This document shows positions 25,896-32,123 of a stretch of DNA of 37,796 nt, piece by piece. A model generated the notes under the pieces. That model saw nothing but the letters and a program-made list of their open reading frames with translations. It was not told the origin of the DNA and did not search any database. Position 1 is the first letter of the stretch. The number at the start of each line of letters is the position of its first letter. The translations under genes and the position numbers were made by a program. This stretch comes from an uncultured Succinivibrionaceae bacterium (GTDB lineage: Bacteria; Pseudomonadota; Gammaproteobacteria; Enterobacterales; Succinivibrionaceae): the NCBI GenBank assembly GCA_944390085.1, contig CALXOT010000098.1, positions 1 to 37,796 on the forward strand. Direction: 5' to 3'.

Positions 25896-25917
25896 GCACC
25901 CCAAGCGCAGGAATACC

Positions 25918-26685
25918 ATGCTGATCTTCAATGCTTTTTCCCTGTATGGGCTCGTTTATGCCGCAGGATTTGTACTCTACTGCATTATCTTAAGGCATCT
26001 GCTTTACCAAGGACTGCTGTGGTCACTGTGCCATGCGGTGTACGGCGCCATTGGTGCCATTGTGGGAGCTAGGCTAGTTTACGTCTGTGCCTACGCTCCC
26101 CACTATTACGCTGCCCACCCGCTGGATATATTAAAGCTCTATCAGGGAGGGATGTCCTTTCATGGAGCAGTGCTCGGTCTGCTTACCGCCCTGTGGCTCC
26201 TGCGGGGCATGCGCCTGGATAAAAATTTCTGGCTGGCCTGTGATGCAGCCGCCTTAAGCGCTTTAATCGCCCTGCCTGCAGGCCGTATCTGCAACTTTTT
26301 GAACGGGGAACTGTACGGACGGGTAACCGACAATTTCCTGGGGGTAGTATTTTTAAGCGGGGGGCTGCAGCCCCGCTGGCCCTCACAGCTCTTTGAGGCC
26401 ACAGCTGAAGGTCCACTGCTTGCCCTGTTGCTGTGGCTTATCTACAAAAGCGGAGGCCTGAAAGCTCCCGGACTGTGCGCCGCTGCTTTTTCCACCCTGT
26501 ACGGGATAGTGCGCTTTATCACCGAGTTCTGGCGTGAACCTGATGTGCAGCTGGGGCTGCTGCCGCCCCTGTCCCTGTCTTTGGGACAATACCTGTGTAT
26601 CGCCCAGAGCCTGCTGTCAGCTGCCCTTTACGTTTATCTGCGCCAGAAGTCCCGGCCCTCAGCTGCCTCCCAGGATCTGCCCTAA
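25918..26685 (+). CDS. lgt: Prolipoprotein diacylglyceryl transferase
   Basis: Lgt moves diacylglycerol from phosphatidylglycerol to the lipobox cysteine of prolipoproteins in the inner membrane. The 255-residue multi-pass protein keeps the family motifs in order: SLYGLVYAAG (first helix Tyr), GGMSFHG near 77 (catalytic-site His), GRICNFLNGELYGR near 122-135 (Arg, Asn, Glu), PSQLFEA, and YGIVRFITEFWREPD near 195-209 (Arg, Glu). The frame is open further left (TTG at 25813, ATG at 25855), but the ATG at 25918 has AGGA 6 nt upstream and gives normal Lgt length. It lies on the opposite strand between sctU and sctT, with its 3' end overlapping the sctT 3' end by 27 bp. A likely local client is SctJ. 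Confidence 0.93.
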   Translation: MLIFNAFSLYGLVYAAGFVLYCIILRHLLYQGLLWSLCHAVYGAIGAIVGARLVYVCAYAPHYYAAHPLDILKLYQGGMSFHGAVLGLLTALWLLRGMRLDKNFWLACDAAALSALIALPAGRICNFLNGELYGRVTDNFLGVVFLSGGLQPRWPSQLFEATAEGPLLALLLWLIYKSGGLKAPGLCAAAFSTLYGIVRFITEFWREPDVQLGLLPPLSLSLGQYLCIAQSLLSAALYVYLRQKSRPSAASQDLP

Positions 26686-27492
26686 AAAGCCAAACTGCTC
26701 CTGCAGCTGCACGAACAGATCCTGTGCGTGGTTTAAGAATGGACCTAAATAAAAGATGATTAAAAGCGCACAGACTGCGCTTTTAATCGGCATGGAAAGA
26801 ATAAAGACATTAAGCTGCGGGGCAAAACGGTTAATCAGGCCTAAGGCCAGATCGCACATTAAGGCCACCAGGATGAAGGGGGCACAGATAAGCAGCGCAT
26901 TTAACAGCAGATAATCCAGATTTTCGACAGCAAACAATGAAACATTAGGATAGAGCAGGCCCGGCAGCAGCGCAAAGGGAGACCACAGCGCATAAGTACT
27001 GTAGAAAACAGTCAGAAAATTCATGAACGCGCCGGAACTGAAAAACAGCGTGACCATGGCCAGCAGCAACACCGTACCCAGCGGTGTGCTTTCACCGCCT
27101 GCCAACGGATCATTTTCCATCGCCTGCGAGGCACCACGCTGATTGTCAATAATGACTCCGGCTGACATCACTGCATAAAAAATGCAGGCACAGATATAGG
27201 CCAAAAGATAGCCCAGCAGCGCCTCCTTACACAGAATCAGCCCTGCCTGCAGCAAATCGCCTATGGTTGCAAACTGCAGCTCCATATCCTGGCATTGCTG
27301 CAGCATCAGCGGATGCACCGGGATATAAAGGGCACAAATTAACGGAAACAGTACCGGAGCGGTAAGCTGCGGGCCTAAAAAAGGGGCAAAGGAGGCAAAG
27401 ACAATGATGCGGACCGAGCCGAACACAAAGGCCATGAACTGCAGCTGCACGCTGTCTGAACCTAAAAAGGAAAACAGTGCATCCATCCGCAC
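26659..27492 (-). CDS. sctT: T3SS export apparatus protein SctT
   Basis: A 277-residue membrane protein of the FliR/YscT family, part of the SctRST core through which substrates cross the inner membrane. It has about six to eight hydrophobic helices, including FVFGSVRIIVFASFAPFLGP near the start and VIIDNQRGASQAMENDPLAG, the conserved family loop, in the middle. It follows sctS by 6 bp, in the usual S-T order, but sctU does not continue after it because lgt intervenes on the other strand. Confidence 0.95.
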   Translation of the reverse strand: MRMDALFSFLGSDSVQLQFMAFVFGSVRIIVFASFAPFLGPQLTAPVLFPLICALYIPVHPLMLQQCQDMELQFATIGDLLQAGLILCKEALLGYLLAYICACIFYAVMSAGVIIDNQRGASQAMENDPLAGGESTPLGTVLLLAMVTLFFSSGAFMNFLTVFYSTYALWSPFALLPGLLYPNVSLFAVENLDYLLLNALLICAPFILVALMCDLALGLINRFAPQLNVFILSMPIKSAVCALLIIFYLGPFLNHAQDLFVQLQEQFGFLGQILGGS

Positions 27493-27498
27493 TACCGC

Positions 27499-27762
27499 CT
27501 AAAACACCTGATGGAAGTGCTCAAAAATATTCTGGGCAAAACGCAGGATTTCCTGAGAAAACCAGCCAGCTGTCAGGAACATGGTGACACAGACTGCAAT
27601 CAGCTTAATTCCAAAAGAAAGGGTCTGCTCCTGCAGCTGGGTAATCGCCTGTACCAGGGACAGCAGGATACCTACAGCTGAAGCCACCAGTATTGGCGGC
27701 ATGGACAGCATTAAAATCAGGTAGAAGGCCTGATACATCAGCTCCAGTGCTTGCGGGGTCAT
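27499..27762 (-). CDS. sctS: T3SS export apparatus protein SctS
   Basis: An 87-residue protein with two membrane helices (LYQAFYLILMLSMPPILVAS and LIAVCVTMFLTAGWFSQEIL) and the conserved loop LVQAITQLQEQTLSFGIKLI between them. The match to FliQ/YscS is clear in size and motif. It forms the helical hairpins of the SctRST export gate. It begins the sctS-sctT pair, divergent from sctP. Confidence 0.96.
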   Translation of the reverse strand: MTPQALELMYQAFYLILMLSMPPILVASAVGILLSLVQAITQLQEQTLSFGIKLIAVCVTMFLTAGWFSQEILRFAQNIFEHFHQVF

Positions 27763-27793
27763 AAAATACCTCTGTTCTTCACATTTGTAGAAT

Positions 27794-27799
27794 ATTATA
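27794..27799 (-). promoter_or_regulatory. -10 element for sctS-sctT
   Basis: The minus strand reads TATAAT, 32 bp upstream of the sctS start. The -35 position reads TCAGCG, a poor match. The TGTAA direct repeat next to it (27824-27833) could bind an activator. Confidence 0.45.
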
Positions 27800-27823
27800 G
27801 TAGAGATAACGGATCCCGCTGAG

Positions 27824-27833
27824 TTACATTACA
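27824..27833. promoter_or_regulatory. TGTAA direct repeat, candidate activator site
   Basis: The plus strand reads TTACATTACA, two direct copies of TTACA. The centre is about 41 bp upstream of the expected sctS transcription start. The same ten bases (as TGTAATGTAA) occur at 24198-24207 in the other large T3SS control region. The sctS-sctP gap also holds a GGACTTT/AAAGTCC inverted repeat (27871-27891). Confidence 0.35.
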
Positions 27834-27951
27834 AATATCAGAGCTCCGGATGATAAGCTCCCCAACCTCTGGACTTTAGTTAAAAAAGTCCGTGATCCAT
27901 AGCCGGGCGCTGGCATTGAACTTTATCTGGCAAAGCGTAAGGAGCAGCAGA

Positions 27952-28650
27952 TTGGCGATAGATGATATTTTCCGCAGCCGCTACAGCGGGGCGGCGCAGT
28001 CAGCAAACAAACGCGAAAAAGAAAGGGAACAATCCCAGCAGGCAGATGCCGCTGAGGTCGAGCGCTTTGAACAGGCATTACAACAGCGTTCCGAGCAGCG
28101 CAGGGAGCAAAACGCTAGCCGGGACAAATCACAGCTCAATGATATTTTTTCAGAACTGATGTCAAGCATGAACCGCTCTGGCAAGGGCGCAGGCTCTGCT
28201 GACAGCCCCGACAGTTCTGCCGCAGCCTTAAACCAGATGTTTGCAGGTCTGATGTCTGATCCTAAGGCTGCTGCTGGCACCGGCCCAGAAAGCGTAACGC
28301 CCCCAGCCCTTAAAGACGAGCTGCAAAGCCTGTCGGACAAACTGGTAAGCCAGATTTTAGCCTCTGATCCCCGGCAGGGGCAGGGCTCTGAGCTTCGGCT
28401 GACCTTAAGTGCCGGCAGCGGCCTACTGCAGGGCAGTGAAATTGTGTTGCGCCGTGATCTGCTGGGCATGTTGGCCATTGAGATCAACTGCCGCAATCAG
28501 GAACAATTTAAAAAATTCGTACAGCTGCGTCCTTTACTGACCGAAAGTCTGGAGCGCCATGAGCAGTCCTCCGTCAACTTTTTATTAAATGATCCGCAGG
28601 ATCCTGACGGGGAGCAGTTCACTGCCGCAAAGCAGGATGATGAGAACTGA
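27952..28650 (+). CDS. sctP: T3SS needle-length/substrate-switch protein SctP
   Basis: A 232-residue protein. Residues 10-60 are a charged helix rich in Gln, Glu and Arg, and residues 70-120 are Ser/Ala/Gly-rich. The C-terminal part (LRLTLSAGSGLLQGSEIVLR, LLGMLAIEINCRNQEQFKKF) matches the HpaP/YscP T3S4-like substrate-switching domain. I chose a TTG start at 27952 because AAGGAG lies 7 nt upstream; the open frame reaches back to GTG 27892 without such a site. It is short next to YscP (about 515), which would fit a short needle. It is followed by sctQ with a 2-bp gap. Confidence 0.78.
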   Translation: MAIDDIFRSRYSGAAQSANKREKEREQSQQADAAEVERFEQALQQRSEQRREQNASRDKSQLNDIFSELMSSMNRSGKGAGSADSPDSSAAALNQMFAGLMSDPKAAAGTGPESVTPPALKDELQSLSDKLVSQILASDPRQGQGSELRLTLSAGSGLLQGSEIVLRRDLLGMLAIEINCRNQEQFKKFVQLRPLLTESLERHEQSSVNFLLNDPQDPDGEQFTAAKQDDEN

Positions 28651-28652
28651 GC

Positions 28653-29651
28653 ATGCACTATAAATCGCTTACCGAAATCCAAATCTTAAACGCCTTGAAC
28701 ACCCTGCCAGGCGGCTACTTAAAGCCTGGCAGCTGTAACTTCATTAAGGTGCCATCTCCGGAATATTCGCTGGAACTTAGTACAGCTGATCTGCAGATCC
28801 TGCTTGAACCTGCAGATTACTCCCTGCTTGCCAGCTGTCCGCCCTTTGACACCCTGACAGATCCTTTATCCGTATTATCCCCTGAACTTAAGGCCGCCGG
28901 GATAGAACTGTTGCTGACCCCAGCCCTGCAGGCTTTAGGCCGCCTGCTGGAAAGCAATATTACAGTAAGCGGATATATTGCCCCGGGCAGCTGGAGCAAA
29001 GTGGCTGCCAGCCTCAGTTGTACCCTGTGCCTGAGCTCCGGGCAATTACCGTGCCGTCTGCACCTGCGCTCTCATGAAGATCTGAACTTACTGCAACAGT
29101 ATCTTGGCAGGCTTACCGCCACAGTAGCGGCTGCCCCAGCGGCCAGCCTGGATCCGCAACTTAGCATCAGCTTTGCTGCAGGAATCATGCAGCTTACCTT
29201 AAGCGAACTTAAAGGACTGCAGTGCGGTGACGCTTTAATTCTGGATGAGTGCTCGCTTGCGGCCGGAGATATCTTATTATTGGCACAGGATCTGCGCTGC
29301 AGCGCACATCTTGAGGAGGACGGCAGCCTGAAACTTAACGGCTGCTTTTACAAAGAAGGAACAGAGATGGACATAAATCAGCAGACAAACAGCGGTGGAT
29401 CAACTACAGAGCCTGCTGCAGCTGAACTTACTGCCATAGATGAGCTGAAACTTACTGCCGTATTTGAAATTGAGCGCCAGACCTTTAGTGTCTCGCAGTT
29501 AAAGAAACTGCAGCAAGGCTCTGTGCTGAACTTGCACCAGCATGATTTAACCGGGCTGAAGCTCATGATCAACGGGCAGTGTGCTGCCTACGGGCGCCTG
29601 ATTGAAGCCGGAGACCGCTATGCCTTTGAAATCACCAGGCTGCCTGAATAG
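28653..29651 (+). CDS. sctQ: T3SS C-ring/sorting platform protein SctQ
   Basis: A 332-residue protein of the YscQ/FliN-like group. The N-terminal two thirds are poorly conserved. The C terminus (LKLTAVFEIERQTFSVSQLK, then LQQGSVLNL and an end in FEITRLPE) is a typical SpoA domain, and a second SpoA-like region lies near 160-230 (LSISFAAGIMQLTLSELKGL). SctQ forms the pods that carry SctL-SctN and chaperone-cargo complexes. It is followed by sctR 44 bp later. Confidence 0.93.
   Translation: MHYKSLTEIQILNALNTLPGGYLKPGSCNFIKVPSPEYSLELSTADLQILLEPADYSLLASCPPFDTLTDPLSVLSPELKAAGIELLLTPALQALGRLLESNITVSGYIAPGSWSKVAASLSCTLCLSSGQLPCRLHLRSHEDLNLLQQYLGRLTATVAAAPAASLDPQLSISFAAGIMQLTLSELKGLQCGDALILDECSLAAGDILLLAQDLRCSAHLEEDGSLKLNGCFYKEGTEMDINQQTNSGGSTTEPAAAELTAIDELKLTAVFEIERQTFSVSQLKKLQQGSVLNLHQHDLTGLKLMINGQCAAYGRLIEAGDRYAFEITRLPE
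29367..29651 (+). CDS. Internal translation product SctQ-C
   Basis: Within sctQ, ATG at 29367 (Met239) is preceded by AAGGA with a 6-nt spacer, a better ribosome-binding site than that of sctQ itself. It would give a 94-residue protein: a short polar lead (INQQTNSGGSTTEP) and the C-terminal SpoA domain. Such internal products are known and functional in Yersinia, Salmonella and Shigella. Here it is inferred from the start site. Confidence 0.6.
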   Translation: MDINQQTNSGGSTTEPAAAELTAIDELKLTAVFEIERQTFSVSQLKKLQQGSVLNLHQHDLTGLKLMINGQCAAYGRLIEAGDRYAFEITRLPE

Positions 29652-29695
29652 CAAGATCCTGCCATCTGTCCTGTGGCAGCTAGGAAGGTTTTAGC

Positions 29696-30367
29696 ATGGA
29701 AGCAGCTTCAAGTTTTAACCCGGTCAATATCATCCTGTTGGGTGCACTGATGGGACTGTTGCCCTTCTGCGTGACCCTGGTAACCGCCTATATCAAAATC
29801 ATCGTGGTGACTTTTCTCATCCGCAATGCCCTGGGCGTACAGCAAATACCACCAACCATGGTACTGACTGGACTGGCCTTAATTTTATCGGTTTATGTCA
29901 TGGCTCCGGTAGGAGTAAAAACTTATGATCTGTTGCAGGAGCAGCAGGCGCAGCTCAGTCTGGACATGGCTCCGGCTCAAATAATCGACACCGCTGTCAA
30001 AGCCTCAGATCCGCTTAAGAATTTTCTTATCAGCAACACTGATGATGATATTTTAAACGGCCTGACCAATACCGCCCGCCGGATTTGGCCTGCTGAAATC
30101 TACAGTCAGATTGATGCCCACAGTTTTGTATATGTGGTGCCTGCTTTTGTGATCTCAGAGCTCACCAAGGCTTTTCAGATAGGCTTTTTGCTCTATCTGC
30201 CCTTTATTGCCATCGATCTGATTATTTCCAATATTTTGCTGGCCATGGGCATGATGATGGTATCGCCGATGACCATTTCGCTGCCCTTCAAGCTGATGCT
30301 GTTCGTCACCCTGGAGGGCTGGCTGAAACTGTGCCAAGGCCTGCTGTACAGCTATACCTATGTCTAG
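29696..30367 (+). CDS. sctR: T3SS export apparatus protein SctR
   Basis: A 223-residue inner-membrane protein of the FliP/YscR family. It has a hydrophobic start (NIILLGALMGLLPFCVTLVT), the conserved FLIRNALGVQQIPPTMVLTG loop and the hallmark end VIDLIISNILLAMGMMMVSP-type helix (here AIDLIIS...MMVSPMTISLPFKL). SctR pentamers make the core of the export gate. AGGAAGG lies 8 nt before the ATG. It ends the sctPQR unit. Confidence 0.97.
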   Translation: MEAASSFNPVNIILLGALMGLLPFCVTLVTAYIKIIVVTFLIRNALGVQQIPPTMVLTGLALILSVYVMAPVGVKTYDLLQEQQAQLSLDMAPAQIIDTAVKASDPLKNFLISNTDDDILNGLTNTARRIWPAEIYSQIDAHSFVYVVPAFVISELTKAFQIGFLLYLPFIAIDLIISNILLAMGMMMVSPMTISLPFKLMLFVTLEGWLKLCQGLLYSYTYV

Positions 30368-30440
30368 CACCCGGGCCTTGCCTGATCCGGGCTCTGCTCA
30401 AAACGGCAGCGCAGCCCTACTTGCCTTAAAACATATCTGT

Positions 30441-30462
30441 CCGCCTGCACTGCGGCAGGCGG
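30441..30462 (+). terminator. GC-rich hairpin after sctR
   Basis: CCGCCTGC and GCAGGCGG form a perfect 8-bp stem around a 6-nt loop, 74 bp past the sctR stop and 27 bp before the STAS gene. It has no T-run, so it may be a partial terminator or an RNA end protector rather than a full stop. Confidence 0.45.
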
Positions 30463-30488
30463 CCTGAGCTAAAAGAGGATGAGAATAC

Positions 30489-30824
30489 ATGCAGCTTACA
30501 ATCGAAACCCAGGCAGACTACAGCGAAATCATCCTGGAAGGACGCATTGATGCCACCAGCGCCCCGCAGTTTGACAGCGAGGCAACCCCGGCACTTGAGG
30601 CGCCCGCCCCGGTGCTGCTGCTCAACTTTGAGGCAGTGCCCTATATCTCATCTGCCGGATTGCGCTCTGTGCTGAAACTGGCCAAGGGAGCCCAAAGCCA
30701 GCATAAAAAACTGGCCTGCTTTGCCATGCAGCCTGCTGTCTTTGAGATCTTCAGGCTCTCGGGTTTTACCTCCATCATCAAAATCGCCCAAAGCAAGGAG
30801 CAAGCCTGTGAAGCCGTCAAATAA
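30489..30824 (+). CDS. STAS anti-anti-sigma factor (RsbV/BtrV-like)
   Basis: A 111-residue single STAS domain. YISSAGLRSVLKLAKGA contains the switch serine, probably Ser55, which a partner kinase phosphorylates and a SpoIIE phosphatase restores. The overall pattern (EIILEGRIDATSAPQFD, then VLLLNFEAVPYISSAGLR) is canonical. It overlaps the kinase/anti-sigma gene by 17 bp. In Bordetella the equivalent BtrV, with BtrW and BtrU, controls the bsc T3SS. The location next to sctR suggests the same kind of role. Confidence 0.93.
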   Translation: MQLTIETQADYSEIILEGRIDATSAPQFDSEATPALEAPAPVLLLNFEAVPYISSAGLRSVLKLAKGAQSQHKKLACFAMQPAVFEIFRLSGFTSIIKIAQSKEQACEAVK

Positions 30825-31266
30825 CGGGGATTTTGTCACCCCGATCACCACCGTCTCCCTGCCAGCTGATCTGTCTGAGCTCGAACAGATAAACCAGCGC
30901 CTGGAACAGCTGCTGACCGGGGACATGCAGCCCCTGCTGCTTAAAACCGAGCTTATCGTGGAAGAACTGCTGGCCAACATCTGCTCTTATGCCTACGGCG
31001 GCAAGTCCGGACAGGCTTACTTTGCCTGCGGTGTGGTGAACTTTGATGGCAAGCGCGCCATCTTGATCCAGTTAAGCGATCACGGCCATGCCTTTGATCC
31101 TTTTGCCAATGCCCGGGATCCGGATTTAAACCTGGCGCTTGAAGATCGTCCCATTGGCGGCCTGGGCCTGCATCTGGTGCGCGAAATAGCCAGCCACTAC
31201 GCCTATATCCGCATTGACGACTGCAATCAGACCCAGATTATTCTGACAATTGACGGACAGGACTGA
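30808..31266 (+). CDS. Anti-sigma factor/serine kinase (RsbW/BtrW-like)
   Basis: A 152-residue GHKL ATPase. The N box ELIVEELLANICSYAYGG has the catalytic Glu and the Mg-binding Asn, the G1 box is DHGHAFDPF near residue 91, and the G2 box is PIGGLGLHLVREIA near 116. I chose GTG at 30808: AAGGAG lies 7 nt upstream, inside the STAS gene. Such proteins bind a sigma factor or other target and phosphorylate their STAS partner. The cognate target is not in this window. Confidence 0.9.
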   Translation: MKPSNNGDFVTPITTVSLPADLSELEQINQRLEQLLTGDMQPLLLKTELIVEELLANICSYAYGGKSGQAYFACGVVNFDGKRAILIQLSDHGHAFDPFANARDPDLNLALEDRPIGGLGLHLVREIASHYAYIRIDDCNQTQIILTIDGQD

Positions 31267-31963
31267 TAAAAAGGGGACACAGCGCTGCAGCAGCGCCCCC
31301 TTTCCATACTGGATGCTGCTTGTACTGTGTGCTCTCGGACCTATAAAGACGCAGGCCCAGGAACTAGCGTCAGCTGCCCCGCAGCCGGGGCAAGCTCCAC
31401 AGCTTACGGTAGAGCGCAGCTCCATGCCGTTGCTGCAATACGCGACCCAGCCTAAGGCCAAGGAAAACCGCCTTGAGGGCCTGAATGTCTATGCCCTGGC
31501 CAAAAGCGCCTATTTGCTGCGATCCGGACATATGTTGTCCCTGCCCCTGTACCGTAAAGTGCAGAAGGCAGGTTCCATCCGCGGCTACGAAAAAGAACTC
31601 AAGGAGGCCGCGGCAGCTTGCGGCCTTGAATGGGAGCTGATAGCGGCAGTGATCATGGCAGAATCCGGCTTCAACCCACAGGCGATCTCGCCTAAGGGGG
31701 CGCGCGGCATGATGCAGCTGATGCCTGACACCTGGCTTGATCTGGGAGTAAAGGATCCGCATGATCCCAAGCAGAACATCAGTGCCGGCAGTGCCTATTT
31801 AAAACGCCAGCTCGATGCTTTCGGGCACAATACCGTCCTGGCGCTGGCAGCCTATAATGCAGGCCCGGGAGCGGTCAAGAAATACCGCGGCCTTCCGCCA
31901 TATGCCGAAACCCAGGACTTTGTCAGTAAGGTATTGCAGTTTTACCGCCAATATAAAAAATAA
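31250..31963 (+). CDS. Lytic transglycosylase (SLT domain), probably T3SS-linked
   Basis: A 237-residue exported enzyme. A membrane or signal segment (YWMLLVLCALGPI) precedes a cleavage-like site near AQA. The SLT domain lies at about 115-230, with AVIMAESGFNPQA (catalytic Glu138), GARGMMQLMPDTW and LALAAYNAGPGAV, all canonical. It cuts peptidoglycan, as IagB- and EtgA-type enzymes do to let a T3SS cross the wall. The likely start is TTG at 31250, overlapping the kinase gene; an ATG at 31313 is an alternative with no visible ribosome-binding site. Confidence 0.85.
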   Translation: MTDRTDKKGTQRCSSAPFPYWMLLVLCALGPIKTQAQELASAAPQPGQAPQLTVERSSMPLLQYATQPKAKENRLEGLNVYALAKSAYLLRSGHMLSLPLYRKVQKAGSIRGYEKELKEAAAACGLEWELIAAVIMAESGFNPQAISPKGARGMMQLMPDTWLDLGVKDPHDPKQNISAGSAYLKRQLDAFGHNTVLALAAYNAGPGAVKKYRGLPPYAETQDFVSKVLQFYRQYKK

Positions 31964-32072
31964 GTCGCCGCTGTACTACCAGCGCAGCATAAAATACAGC
32001 TATCCCTTCTCAAGGCTCAGGGCTCACAGCCAAAGCCTCGGGGTGGGGATTTAACACAGAAAGAAACGGAGG

Positions 32073-32117
32073 ACGGCAATTCCTCCCCCGCATGAGAAGC
32101 GAGGGGCTTCTTGCCGT
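32073..32117 (+). mobile_element. IS200/IS605-type right-end-like palindrome (relic)
   Basis: Outer arms ACGGCAA and TTGCCGT are perfect complements; inner arms pair CCCC-CGC with GCG-GGGG through one bulge. This style, with TTCCTCCCC on one side and GGGGCTTCTTGCC on the other, is what I recall at right ends of IS605/IS1341 (TnpB) elements. No tnpA or tnpB gene is present. It ends 6 bp before the SpoIIE start codon. The rest of the 160-bp gap (31964-32123) shows no gene. Confidence 0.5.
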
Positions 32118-32123
32118 AAATTG

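Noticed and set aside
30441..30462. Hairpin after sctR as a full intrinsic terminator
   Set aside because: It lacks a T-run. The STAS gene could be read through from sctPQR, so I list it only as a hairpin with low confidence.
31815..32054. Plus-strand frame at 31815 as a tnpB fragment or gene
   Set aside because: Most of it overlaps the lytic transglycosylase in another frame and has no recognisable domain.
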